A stretch of 36,513 nt of DNA from Methanothrix harundinacea. Its GTDB lineage: Archaea > Halobacteriota > Methanosarcinia > Methanotrichales > Methanotrichaceae. The translations under genes and the position numbers were made by a program. Numbering within the stretch: the stretch's first letter is position 1; each line of letters opens with the position of its first letter. Below the pieces are notes generated by a model, which did no database searches, was not told the origin of the DNA, and saw only the letters and a program-made list of their open reading frames with translations. Below are positions 14,880-23,674 of this stretch, one piece after another. The stretch covers positions 1-36,513 of the forward strand of contig DAQG01000072.1 in NCBI GenBank assembly GCA_002502785.1, read 5' to 3'.

Positions 14880-16757
14880 CTAGGTCTTCAGCCCGAGCCC
14901 CTTCCTTTTCTCCTGGATGTGGCCGATCATGAGGCCTGCAGCCTTGAAGGGGTCCGGCTCCACGGCGAAGGTGGCGCCAACAACGTCCCCGACGCCCTTT
15001 GTGAGAACCCCCGTAACCTTTGGGCTTCCGAGGACCGGCGGCACCGTGCCGAGGACCGTGTAGACCCCGGAGGCGATGACGTAAGCTCCAATGCTGACCG
15101 CCTTCTCGCTCATCCACTCGGGAGCAGCGCCCGCCGCCGGAAGGTCGCTGATGTCGACCCCCAGATGATTTGCAAGGGCCGCGGCCAGTACGAGGATTCG
15201 GCTGATGTCGACACAGGAGCCCATGTGGAGAACCGGCGGGACCCCAAGGGACTCGCAGACGGCCCGTAGACCCGGACCCGCCTCCTTTGCGGCCTCGGGC
15301 TTCAGGAGGCCAGCTTTGGCGCAGGCGATGGCGTTGCAGCCGGTGGTGACGACCAGAACGTCGTTCTTGATCAACTCCCGGACCAGGTTGAGGTGACCAT
15401 AGTCGTGCTGAACCTTCGGGTTGTTGCAGCCGACGACAGCGCCCACGCCCTTGACGGCTCCGGAGACTATGGCTTCTATGAGGGGCTGGGGCGTTCCGCC
15501 CAAGGCTCCCAAAATCGCCTCGGCGCTGAAACCCACCATGCACGCGCTCTTATCTTTGGGTATGTTGACCCTGCCAGCGTCCCGGTTGGCATAGTTCTCA
15601 ACGGCGGTCTTGACGATCTCCTTGGCAGTATCAAGGGCCTTCTCCTCGTGGTACTCCATCCGAACCGTGCCGGGGAAATCGGCCTTTGGAGAGGTCGAGA
15701 TGAACTTGGTGTGATAGCAGCTGGCCAGGCTTCCGAGAGCCGGCATGACGCACTGAACGTCCACCACCATCGCCTCGACGGCTCCGGTGATCACGGCCAG
15801 CTCCTGCTGGAGGAAGTTTCCAGCCGCTGGAACCCCGTGGCGCATCAGAACCTCGTTTCCTGTGCAGCAGATGCCAGCAACGCTGATCCCTTTCGCGCCC
15901 ATCTTCTTCGCGAGAGCGATCATCTCGGGGTCCTCGGCCGCAGCAACGATCATCTCCGAGAGGATCGGCTCGTGACCGTGGACAATTATGTTCACCTCGT
16001 CCGACTTCAGAACGCCGAGGTTAGACTCGGACATCGTCGGGGTCGGGGTACCGAAGAGGACGTCCTGGACGTCGGTGGCGATCATGGAGCCCCCCCAGCC
16101 GTCAGCAAGACCGGTCCTCAAGCCCTGAAGGAGGAGGTGAACCGGGTCGTTGTCGACACCCATGTGAGTTCGGTGCATGCACTCGACGATCTCTCTGTCG
16201 ATGCCTCTCGGCTCGATCCCCACCGCCTCCCAGATCTTGAGACGCTTTTCTGGGGCTCTGCGAGTGAACTGGATCGGTCCTGTCTGCTTTCCAAACTCCG
16301 AGAGGAGGACGTTGGCAAGGTCCAAGGCCACCTCCTCTTTGCTCCTGTCTTCGGTGGATATGTTGTACTCAGCCGCAAGGGCGTTCAGCTTCGCATCGTC
16401 CTTGATCTGATAGCTTTGGGCCTTGCCCTCTGCCATCTGCTTGAATGCGAGTACGGCGTCTCTAGCATGATCGGAGTGGGCGGCCGCGCCGGCGGCTATC
16501 ATCCGCAACAGGTTTCGTGCGACGATGATGTCCGCAGTGGCCCCGCATACCCCCTTTTCAGGCCCCTCGCCGAAGGGGTCGATCCGGCAAGGCCCCATGT
16601 TGCAGTTGCGGCAGCAGATCCCGAGCTGGCCGAAGCCACACTGAGGCTGCTGTTTTTCGAAACGGTCCCAGGCGGTCTCAATTCCCGCCCGGTCGGCCTC
16701 AAGGAGCATCGCCCGAGTGGCGGGATCGACGCTCCTTTCGTAAACGTTCTTCACCAT
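14880..16757 (-). CDS. cooS: Anaerobic Ni-Fe carbon monoxide dehydrogenase, CooS
   Basis: A 625-residue monofunctional CO dehydrogenase catalytic subunit, normal length for the family. It interconverts CO and CO2. The N-terminal Cys cluster region is GQLGICCRNCNMGPCRIDPF (B- and D-cluster ligands). The Ni-Fe C-cluster ligand motifs are all present: NIIVHGHEPILSEMI (His), AGICCTGNEVLMRHG, VDVQCVMPAL, VVGCNNPKVQHDYGH, TTGCNAIACAKAGLL and HMGSCVDISRI. A GAGAGGTC Shine-Dalgarno site precedes the ATG. No cooC nickel-insertion gene or acetyl-CoA synthase subunits adjoin it, so with cooF it forms a two-gene CO oxidation unit rather than part of the ACDS complex. It could let the cell use or detoxify CO. 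Confidence 0.95.
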   Translation of the reverse strand: MVKNVYERSVDPATRAMLLEADRAGIETAWDRFEKQQPQCGFGQLGICCRNCNMGPCRIDPFGEGPEKGVCGATADIIVARNLLRMIAAGAAAHSDHARDAVLAFKQMAEGKAQSYQIKDDAKLNALAAEYNISTEDRSKEEVALDLANVLLSEFGKQTGPIQFTRRAPEKRLKIWEAVGIEPRGIDREIVECMHRTHMGVDNDPVHLLLQGLRTGLADGWGGSMIATDVQDVLFGTPTPTMSESNLGVLKSDEVNIIVHGHEPILSEMIVAAAEDPEMIALAKKMGAKGISVAGICCTGNEVLMRHGVPAAGNFLQQELAVITGAVEAMVVDVQCVMPALGSLASCYHTKFISTSPKADFPGTVRMEYHEEKALDTAKEIVKTAVENYANRDAGRVNIPKDKSACMVGFSAEAILGALGGTPQPLIEAIVSGAVKGVGAVVGCNNPKVQHDYGHLNLVRELIKNDVLVVTTGCNAIACAKAGLLKPEAAKEAGPGLRAVCESLGVPPVLHMGSCVDISRILVLAAALANHLGVDISDLPAAGAAPEWMSEKAVSIGAYVIASGVYTVLGTVPPVLGSPKVTGVLTKGVGDVVGATFAVEPDPFKAAGLMIGHIQEKRKGLGLKT

Positions 16758-16819
16758 TCTAGTGACCTCTCTTACCTTTTGGAGATTTCAAGTGGTATGA
16801 CAACGCCTAGCACTAACCG

Positions 16820-16828
16820 CTATTTAAC
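16820..16828 (-). promoter_or_regulatory. TATA-like box of cooS
   Basis: GTTAAATAG on the minus strand lies 63 nt before the cooS ATG, allowing a leader of about 35-40 nt that includes the Shine-Dalgarno site. The region beyond is AT-rich. Confidence 0.4.
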
Positions 16829-16959
16829 TTTCGCCACATTTTTATTTTAATTTTACAGCGGCATATCTTTTAGATGTGATGTAAAGTATTGCAATCAAAG
16901 GTGTTTAATGTAATTTTTATGTTATACGGTTTTGCTTTTTTACATATAACTAATCTGTT

Positions 16960-17450
16960 TTATGCTGCTCCGATCTCATAAACAAGAGCTCTCTTAAGAA
17001 TATGATCTGATACAGCGATGCTGATCAGCTCTCTTACCTTGTCGCATATATTGTCCAGACTCGTCTCAGGGTCGTTTATTGTGCGCGTCTTTTCGAGCCT
17101 TGAATATACATGAAGATAAACGATATTTCTTGCGAGGATTCGACCCTCAGGCCGAAGGAAATTATCAACTCTATCTTCAATGTGACTCTTCTTAACGTCC
17201 ATACAAATTAGCAAATCTTCCCTCAAAATGTGAGAACCTTCGTGAACCTGAAAGCTCTTCGCAAAAAAAGTCCAGGATTGGAGGACGAATAAGGCCGTCT
17301 AGGATGTCTGATGATCCAACACATGCAGAAAAATCGATGATGTTGGGGGACAAAGCCGCAAGACCCGTGCCGAAACGGCGCAAAAACCATATCGAAGCCA
17401 TACCCAAATTGATGGCGAGATTTTTCTTCAACGAGATATTTACGACACAT
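16960..17450 (-). pseudogene. Possible decayed gene in an AT-rich gap
   Basis: This lies in the roughly 1-kb gap between cooS and the MFS gene. Two overlapping minus-strand frames are open: 17192-17431 (79 residues, including INLGMASIWFLRRFGTGLAA) and 16960-17226 from a TTG (88 residues, including RPEGRILARNIVYLHVYSRL and LDNICDKVRELISIAVSDHI). The second frame can be read upstream without a stop to about 17310 (FFAKSFQVHEGSHILREDL), so the two may be parts of one gene split by a frameshift. Neither piece has a convincing Shine-Dalgarno site, and I recognise neither. The rest of the gap (17451-17720) holds nothing I can name. Treat as weak. Confidence 0.3.
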
Positions 17451-17778
17451 TGCCGGAGTTATGATGAGATAAATCCGAAATAACCAAAATTGGTGGAATT
17501 ATTAACGTCAATTAGGCGAATATTTTGCTGAAATTTAGCTTCTTGTAGACAGCAATCTATATATGGATGAAGTTCGTCATCATATTCAGATGAAGCTGAG
17601 CAAAGCAATCCTCCTCTGTATCAACGTGCGCTCTGGCTTATAGTGCACCTCTTTTGCGTCGTTGTAGCTCTGCTCATGATCACGCATCTTGACATTCTCG
17701 GCCGATTTGGTCGTTTTGGGCATCGCTCTTTAGTATATTATCTCTAAAATTCATATTCGAAAATCGGAGGTGAAAAAT

Positions 17779-18408
17779 ATGAATCGCACCATAAAGCTCC
17801 TCATGCTATCGGACATCTTCGTCCTCACGGGCTTCGGCCTGATCCAGCCAATTCTGGCCATCTTCATAAACGAGGGCGTGGTCGGGGGCACCATCCTCAC
17901 CGCAGGGATGGCGAGCACCCTATTCCTGGTGACAAAGTCCCTGGTCCAGCTCCCCTTCTCCAAGTACATAGACAATAGCGAGAAAAAGACGAGATGGCTG
18001 ATACTGGGAACGGCCCTGATCGCGGCAGTCCCGGTGATGTACATCTTCATAGACAACATATACCAGGTCTACCTGGCGGAGACGCTCTACGGCATAGGGA
18101 GCGGCCTTGCTTACCCCACCTGGGTTGGGCTCTGGAGCCTGAACCTGAATCCGGGAAAGGAGAGCTTCGAGTGGTCGGTTTATTCCACTTCCACGGGCCT
18201 TGGGACAGCCGTCACCGCTGCCGCCGGCGCTGCCATCGCGAGCCTTGCGGGCTTCACGGCCACCTTCATCCTTACCGGGTTCTTGTGCCTTCTCGGGTGC
18301 GGAATACTCTTGATGCTGGATCACGAGAGCGCTTCAAAGAGGAGGGATCGCATACTGTCAGCGGAGATGAAGAGCAGATCCAGGCTCGATCATCTCAGCC
18401 TGGACTGA
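17779..18408 (+). CDS. Half-size MFS-type membrane protein
   Basis: A 209-residue protein with about six membrane helices, beginning MNRTIKLLMLSDIFVLTGFG and containing the first-half MFS pattern FSKYIDNSEKKTRWLILGT between helices 2 and 3 and YGIGSGLAYPTWVGLWSLNL near the fourth. Full MFS carriers have about 400 residues and twelve helices; this one ends after six with a basic tail. As it ends cleanly and no second half follows, it is probably one of the short MFS-like proteins that may work as dimers rather than a truncation. The GGAGGTG Shine-Dalgarno site at 17766-17772 overlaps an in-frame GTG at 17770, so the ATG at 17779 is the better start. Substrate unknown. Confidence 0.8.
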   Translation: MNRTIKLLMLSDIFVLTGFGLIQPILAIFINEGVVGGTILTAGMASTLFLVTKSLVQLPFSKYIDNSEKKTRWLILGTALIAAVPVMYIFIDNIYQVYLAETLYGIGSGLAYPTWVGLWSLNLNPGKESFEWSVYSTSTGLGTAVTAAAGAAIASLAGFTATFILTGFLCLLGCGILLMLDHESASKRRDRILSAEMKSRSRLDHLSLD

Positions 18409-18458
18409 GGGCCGGATAATCTCCGCCCCCTTCCCGTCCACCATCTTTTCCATCCTTA

Positions 18459-18473
18459 AAAACGGACCGTTTT
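18459..18473. promoter_or_regulatory. 15-bp perfect dyad upstream of the ADP-ribosylglycohydrolase gene
   Basis: AAAACGG-A-CCGTTTT, two 7-bp arms around one base, sits 41 bp before the ATG at 18514 and just upstream of a TATA-like TATTTAG (18483-18489). Its position suits an operator. It is also 51 bp after the MFS stop and could mark that transcript's end. Confidence 0.35.
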
Positions 18474-18513
18474 CCCGATGACTATTTAGTCACGGGCCCT
18501 CTTTCTCGCTCGC

Positions 18514-19473
18514 ATGGAAGAAGAGCTCTTGGATCGGTCCAGGGGCTGCATGCTAGGCCTTGCCGTGGGCGACGCCCTGGGCATGCCCGTCGAGGGGCTG
18601 ACCGGAGATCAGATCAGGGAGTGCCTCGGCGAGGTTCGGGAGATGGTCGCTCCTGACCAGGACCACTTCCACTGCGGCCTTGGGCCCGGCCAGTACACCG
18701 ACGATACCGAGCAGACCCTCCTTCTGGCAGAGACTATAATCGAGGCAGGGTTCTTCGACGTCGAGAGGTTCGCTGTGAAGCTCGCCGACTGGGGGAGGTG
18801 CTGGACCATGGACCCTTCCCTCAACAGAGGCGTAGGGTGGACCAGCAAGACGGCGATCCAGGACATGTTGAGGGATCGGCCCTGGCAAGAGACGGGCCTC
18901 TCCACGCCGACATGCGGCTCAGCTATGAGGACGGCGCCGATCGGCCTCGTCTACCACTGCAGCCTCGACCTCGTGTCCAGGTATGCCGACCAACAGAGCC
19001 TTCCCACCCACAGCTCCGCCGCGGCGAGGGCCGGGTCCATCGCCGTGGCCGTCGGCGTCGCCCTCTCTCTTCTCGGTTTCTCCCCCGTCAAGGTCCTGGA
19101 GATGGCGTCCACCTTTTCTGATAGGGTCAACCGAGAGTTTGCCCACCGCCTTCTGATGGTCAAAGAGCTTCTCGACCTCGAGCCGCCGGAGGCCCTGGCG
19201 GAGATCGGCACATCGCCGATGGTGGCGGAGACGGTCCCCGCCGCCTTCTACTGCCACCTAAAGTTCGAGCCGGAGGAGGCCCTGATCACAGCAGCCTCGT
19301 CGGGCGGGGACACCGACTCGATCGCGTCGATTGCAGGAGCCCTGGCGGGCGCATCCCAGGGAACTGCATGGATTCCCGATAGGTGGCTTGCATGTCTTGA
19401 AGAGAGTGGGAGGATCGAGCAGGTGGCAACAGATCTCGCTTCTGTCGCGTCGAGGATCTGTCATGAGATTTAG
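18514..19473 (+). CDS. ADP-ribosylglycohydrolase family protein
   Basis: A 319-residue DraG/ARH-type hydrolase, which removes ADP-ribose from proteins or related substrates using two metal ions. Motifs are GCMLGLAVGDALGMPVEGL at the N-terminus, GQYTDDTEQTLLLAE (the TDDT metal ligands) near 64-78, SAMRTAPIGLVYH near 132, HSSAAARAGSIAVAVGVAL near 165-183, and SGGDTDSIASIAGALAGA (second metal site) near 270-290. Length and motif order are standard, with no signal peptide. No DraT or nitrogenase gene is near, so the target is unknown; dinitrogenase reductase regulation cannot be assumed. It has its own upstream dyad and TATA-like element. Confidence 0.92.
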   Translation: MEEELLDRSRGCMLGLAVGDALGMPVEGLTGDQIRECLGEVREMVAPDQDHFHCGLGPGQYTDDTEQTLLLAETIIEAGFFDVERFAVKLADWGRCWTMDPSLNRGVGWTSKTAIQDMLRDRPWQETGLSTPTCGSAMRTAPIGLVYHCSLDLVSRYADQQSLPTHSSAAARAGSIAVAVGVALSLLGFSPVKVLEMASTFSDRVNREFAHRLLMVKELLDLEPPEALAEIGTSPMVAETVPAAFYCHLKFEPEEALITAASSGGDTDSIASIAGALAGASQGTAWIPDRWLACLEESGRIEQVATDLASVASRICHEI

Positions 19474-19894
19474 TAGCCTGCCTGCTTAGTCCGTCACGAT
19501 TTCCATATAGATTTTCTTTCATCTATAGGGATTTCGTCTAATTTCATTAAAGCGTCTACTATCCATTTAGACTTGTTAGAAGTTTGGGTCGTGACTGTGA
19601 ACCATTGAAAATCGAAAACTAATGGGCTTATTTGCTTAGGTCCCAGAAATTCAGTGCATGAAGCTGGTTTTAGGATCTGTTTCAATGGCCCGCACCCACG
19701 ACCGGTTTTTTGAAATTCTCAAAGATCGTTTTGTTCCAAACAACCGATTATCACTCGATTTTTAGATTGTGCCCCTGGAGACCAAAAGGGGCAAAAGCGA
19801 TATATCAGATTGATGCGACAAACCGAGCCGGACCTCTGAATTCTGATCTGATCATATTTGGCCAGATCCTAAAATTAGATGGGAGCACCCGGTT
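19474..19894. other. AT-rich gap before feoB
   Basis: About 420 bp with lower GC than its flanks. A minus-strand frame at 19494-19685 (63 codons, with LVFDFQWFTVTTQTSNKSKW) has no recognisable family and no good start signal; it may be a scrap of a lost gene. A short inverted repeat TTTGA...TCAAA lies at about 19710-19725. A TATA-like GATATATC is near 19799, about 95 nt before the feoB start, and is the best promoter candidate. No metal-regulator box was recognised. Confidence 0.4.
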
Positions 19895-21595
19895 TTGAAG
19901 ATAATATTGATGGGAAACCCCAACGTCGGCAAAAGCGTCGTATTCTCCAGGCTCACCGGAATCGAGGTGATATCCTCCAACTATCCCGGAACGACCGTCG
20001 AGTACACCAAGGGCAAGACCACCATCATGGGGGAGAGCGCCGAGGTGATCGATCCTCCCGGCGTCTACTCCCTTGAGCCCTCCTGCAGGGCCGAAGAGGC
20101 GACAAAGGAGATATTCGAGGAGGGGGCGGACGTCGTCGTCGACGTCGTCGATGCCACAAACCTCGAGCGAAATTTGAATCTCACCCTCCAGATCCTGGAG
20201 CGTGGCCTCCCGACGGTCGTCGTCCTCAACCTATGGGACGTGGCATCCAGGACCGGGATAAATATCGACCTGGAATCCCTGGAGCGGGAGCTCGGAGTTC
20301 CGGTGGTGACAGCGGTGGCGGTTAGCGGTCAGGGGATCAGAGAGCTCGTCGAGGCGATACCAAAGGCCCGGGTCCCGCCCCCTGTCCGGTTCGAGTCTTC
20401 CGACCAGAGGTGGGCGATGGTCGGCGAGATCGTCGAACGGTCTCAGCGGGTCGTCCACAAGCACCCCACCCTCCTCGAGAAGCTGGAGGAGGCGACGATC
20501 AAGCCCCTCTTCGGGATACCTTTTGGCCTGCTCGTCCTATACCTCTCCTTCACAGGAGTCATTAAGCTCGGGGAGTTTCTCATAGGCCACGTCCTAGACC
20601 CGATCTTTGCCGTTTACGGGTCCTTCGTCACCGAGGTCGTTGGCCAGCACACTTCGGGGGTCTTGCGCGACATCCTGATCGGATCCTCCCCAGAGATAGA
20701 GACCTCTTTTGGACTTCTCACCACGGGCCTTTACGTCCCCCTGGGGATGGTGATGCCCTTTGTGATACCTTTCTACATAGTCCTCGGCATCCTCGAGGAT
20801 GTCGGCTACCTTCCCAGGATCAGCGTCCTCGTCGACGCCCTGATGCACAGGGTCGGCCTTCACGGCGCGGCCATAGTTCCATGCATCCTCGGCCTTGGCT
20901 GCAACGTTCCCGGGGTCATGGCCACGAGGGTTCTCGAGTCGCCGAAGCAGAGGTACCTCGCCGCCACCCTGATGGCGGTCTCGGTTCCCTGCGCCGCCCA
21001 GAACGCCATGATCTGGGGACTTCTGGGCCCCTTCGGCCTGCGGTACATCGCCATCGTCTACGGGACCCTCTTTCTCGTCTTCATCACCGCCGGTTTTATT
21101 CTGAGCAGGATCATCGGCGGTGAGTCGCCGGAGATATTCTTGGAGATCCCCCCTTACAGGCTTCCCGACAGCGAGGCGCTCTTCAAGAAGACCTACTTGA
21201 GATCGAAGTATTTCCTTAAGGAAGCTGTCCCATACGTCCTTCTGGGTGTCTTTCTCATGAACGTTCTCTTCATCACAGGAGTCGTCGACATCGTCGGGAG
21301 TCTCGCACAACCGGTGGTGACTGGCCTCTTCGGCCTTCCGAAGGATGCAGCGGCGACGATGATCGTTGGATTTTTGAGAAAGGACGTAGCAGTGGGGATG
21401 CTCGCTCCGCTGGGGATGACAGCAGGGCAATTGGTGGTGGCATCGGTGGTCCTGGCCATGTACTTCCCATGTGTAGCCACCTTCGCCGTCTTCATGAAGG
21501 AGCTGGGGCTTCGAAATACGGCCAAGTCTGCGTTGATCATGATCATTTCGGCGACGATCGTCGGGACCCTGCTCCACGCCATCTTGGTGGCCTGA
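19895..21595 (+). CDS. feoB: Ferrous iron transporter FeoB
   Basis: A 566-residue FeoB. The N-terminal G domain has G1 GNPNVGKS (residues 7-14), the switch SNYPGTTVEY (G2), DPPGVYSL (G3) and VVLNLWD (an N-x-x-D form of G4). The membrane domain has the two Gate regions, with IVPCILGLGCNVPGVMATRV and SVPCAAQNAMIWGLL in the first half, and FLRKDVAVGML and PCVATFAVFMKELG in the second. It imports Fe2+ across the membrane with GTP-dependent control. It is shorter than the E. coli protein (773), as many archaeal FeoBs are. No feoA precedes or follows it. The TTG start at 19895 has GGGAG 9 nt upstream and gives the standard beginning. Confidence 0.95.
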   Translation: MKIILMGNPNVGKSVVFSRLTGIEVISSNYPGTTVEYTKGKTTIMGESAEVIDPPGVYSLEPSCRAEEATKEIFEEGADVVVDVVDATNLERNLNLTLQILERGLPTVVVLNLWDVASRTGINIDLESLERELGVPVVTAVAVSGQGIRELVEAIPKARVPPPVRFESSDQRWAMVGEIVERSQRVVHKHPTLLEKLEEATIKPLFGIPFGLLVLYLSFTGVIKLGEFLIGHVLDPIFAVYGSFVTEVVGQHTSGVLRDILIGSSPEIETSFGLLTTGLYVPLGMVMPFVIPFYIVLGILEDVGYLPRISVLVDALMHRVGLHGAAIVPCILGLGCNVPGVMATRVLESPKQRYLAATLMAVSVPCAAQNAMIWGLLGPFGLRYIAIVYGTLFLVFITAGFILSRIIGGESPEIFLEIPPYRLPDSEALFKKTYLRSKYFLKEAVPYVLLGVFLMNVLFITGVVDIVGSLAQPVVTGLFGLPKDAAATMIVGFLRKDVAVGMLAPLGMTAGQLVVASVVLAMYFPCVATFAVFMKELGLRNTAKSALIMIISATIVGTLLHAILVA

Positions 21596-21683
21596 TAGTG
21601 CGTTGGAAGATCTGCCGAAGAAACTCTGCTTTGTATTCAGTGTTCGTTTTCTGAGTCACAGCCGGAAAAAAGAAATTAGAACC

Positions 21684-21725
21684 AACTTAACCGTTTCGCA
21701 AAAGCGGTCAAGTTAGTTTTTGTTG
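21684..21725 (+). terminator. Hairpin with T-run after feoB
   Basis: AACTTAACCG (21684-21693) pairs with CGGTCAAGTT (21705-21714) with one mismatch, and is followed by AGTTTTTG. It lies about 90 nt past the feoB stop, just before the end of the convergent catalase gene, and could end feoB transcription. Confidence 0.55.
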
Positions 21726-21736
21726 TGAATGCCCTT

Positions 21737-23293
21737 CTACATTTCCAGGCCAAGGCCAGAAGCCACAGAAGCGGCCAGATTCTCATCCGCCTGGCGCAGG
21801 TTCTCGAGGACGCGCATCTGTACCTCTGGTTTGGTCACCTGGCTGAGATCGGCCACCAGGTTGTCCACCAGGTGTTCTTTTTCCATCTGGTTCATCGAGC
21901 GGTATCTCTCCCCGGCCTGGGTGAAGTCGTCTGTCTTATAGATCTTCTCCCGGGTCACGTTCCCCTGTATATAAGGCTCGTAGGGCGTCCCCTCCTCTGG
22001 TACCGGTTTGACACCATCCAGGCTGCTAGGCCCGTAATTGACGGAACCGTTGAAAACCTGGTACTGCATAGCGCCATCGCGCTGGTTGTTGGCCACGGTC
22101 ACCAGGGGCATATTGGTCGGAAGCTCGTTGAAGTTAGCCCCAAGGCGGTAGCGCTGGGTGTCGACGTAAGAGAAGGTCCTTCCCTGGAGCAGCTTGTCGT
22201 CGGAGAACTCGATGCCAGGAACGAGGTTAGCCGGGCAGAAGGCCGCCTGCTCCACCTGAGTGAAGAAGTTATTCGGGTTGCGGTCCAGGACCATCTTGCC
22301 CACAAGCATCAGGGGGAACTTGTCCTCTGGCCAGATCTTGGTGGCATCCAGGGGGTCGAAGGTCTGATTCAGCTCCTCGGATATCTCCATAATCTGGACG
22401 TAGAGCTCGTACTCCACATACTCTCCTCGCTCTATCGCCTCCCACAGGTCCCGGGTGAGATAGTCCGGGTCCTCACCTGCAATCCTCGTGGCGTTCTGGC
22501 GATCGAAGTTCTGCACCCCCAGCTTCGGTTTCCAATGGTACTTTACGTAGACCGCCTCGCCGCCCATGTTAACCCACTTGTAGGTGTTGACCCCGAAGCC
22601 CTCCACCATCCTGTAGCTCGCCGGCGTTCCCCGATCCGAGAATAGCCAGGTGATCATGTGGGTCGACTCCGGCGTCAGGGATATGAAATCCCAGAAGTTG
22701 TTATGCGCCGTGGACGATGAGGGGATGTTGTTGTCGGGCTCTGCCTTTACGGCATGAACCAGATCCGGGAACTTCATGGCATCTCTTATGAAGAAAACCG
22801 GTATGTCGTTGCCCACGATGTCGTAGTTGCCCTCCTCGGTATAGAACTTAACCGCAAAACCCCTTACATCCCTTACAGTATCAGCAGAACCCCTACCTCC
22901 CACGACTGTGGAGAACCTCACAAAGACAGGAGTCTCTTTGCTCGGGTCCTGCAGGAATTTGGCCTTGGTGTAATTGGCCATGGATTCGTAAACTTGGAAG
23001 TAGCCGAAAGCTCCGGCTCCCTTGGCATGCACCACCCTCTCAGGAATGCGCTCCCTATCGAAGTGAGCGATCTTTTCGATGAATTGGAAGTCCTGTAGCA
23101 GAGTCGGACCACGGTTGCCGACGGTCAGAGAGTTGTCGTCGTCGGTGATGGGATAACCCTGGTTGGTGGTCATGCTCGCATTCGAGCTTTCCTCCATCGG
23201 CTGGGCGATGGACGGCCCTGGCAGAAAAAGAAGTATTGCCAACGCCATCAAAACGATCGATATCTGTTTCAGATATCCGAAAGATTCAATCAC
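21737..23293 (-). CDS. katA: Exported haem catalase
   Basis: A monofunctional haem catalase, which turns H2O2 into water and oxygen. The distal His is in ERVVHAKGAGAFGYF, the distal Asn in NYDIVGNDIPVFFIRDAMKF, and the proximal Tyr region is FSYVDTQRYRLGANFNELP; RFSTVVGGRGSADTVRDVRG is the classic family stretch. The likely start is the GTG at 23293, with GGAGG 8 nt upstream; this gives 518 residues beginning with a signal peptide (hydrophobic core ISIVLMALAILLFLPG, then PSIAQ). The longer ATG frames upstream lack a ribosome site. Most prokaryotic catalases are cytoplasmic, so an exported form in a methanogen is notable. It runs convergent to feoB. A 20-bp dyad at 23518-23537 lies 225 bp upstream. 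Confidence 0.93.
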   Translation of the reverse strand: MIESFGYLKQISIVLMALAILLFLPGPSIAQPMEESSNASMTTNQGYPITDDDNSLTVGNRGPTLLQDFQFIEKIAHFDRERIPERVVHAKGAGAFGYFQVYESMANYTKAKFLQDPSKETPVFVRFSTVVGGRGSADTVRDVRGFAVKFYTEEGNYDIVGNDIPVFFIRDAMKFPDLVHAVKAEPDNNIPSSSTAHNNFWDFISLTPESTHMITWLFSDRGTPASYRMVEGFGVNTYKWVNMGGEAVYVKYHWKPKLGVQNFDRQNATRIAGEDPDYLTRDLWEAIERGEYVEYELYVQIMEISEELNQTFDPLDATKIWPEDKFPLMLVGKMVLDRNPNNFFTQVEQAAFCPANLVPGIEFSDDKLLQGRTFSYVDTQRYRLGANFNELPTNMPLVTVANNQRDGAMQYQVFNGSVNYGPSSLDGVKPVPEEGTPYEPYIQGNVTREKIYKTDDFTQAGERYRSMNQMEKEHLVDNLVADLSQVTKPEVQMRVLENLRQADENLAASVASGLGLEM

Positions 23294-23517
23294 TGAACAC
23301 GCCTCCATACAGTTTACATTAATAATAAGCATGCTCGACATAAGTACTTTACTATTATCCTGAAATGGTTTTGCTTTTATCAGATGCACAGAGGCCTGCT
23401 GCATTGATGAAATGCAAGTGGCCGGCACAACGACCGACATCGTCTGACTTCATATCGATATGCTGAGGTTCTGCTTATAAATCAGAACAAAAAGCGGTAA
23501 AGCCTTGAACGCCCCAT

Positions 23518-23537
23518 TTTTGAAGCTGGCTTCAAAA
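23518..23537. promoter_or_regulatory. 20-bp dyad between katA and the HisA-like gene
   Basis: TTTTGAAGC-TG-GCTTCAAAA has two perfect 9-bp arms. It lies in a 381-bp gap, 225 bp upstream of the catalase start and 138 bp past the HisA-like stop. It is either an operator or a strong hairpin ending the HisA-like transcript. The rest of the gap is AT-rich and holds no gene that I can see. Confidence 0.45.
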
Positions 23538-23674
23538 CTTCAATTCAAATCAGAAAAGTTGAGATTCATTTGAGACCCTATCTGATCAGTTTCTGCGCAG
23601 ATTCTAATGGAAAAATAAGGATAAGATGTCCAAAAAACGTCTTCGCAAACTTCTGATTTTTCTGACAAATTAGC

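Noticed and set aside
20594..21577. 327-codon minus-strand frame opposite feoB
   Set aside because: His/Asp-rich composition typical of an antisense frame in a GC-rich membrane protein gene.
21725..22645. 306-codon plus-strand frame opposite catalase
   Set aside because: Shadow of the catalase reading frame; no start signal and no recognised motif.
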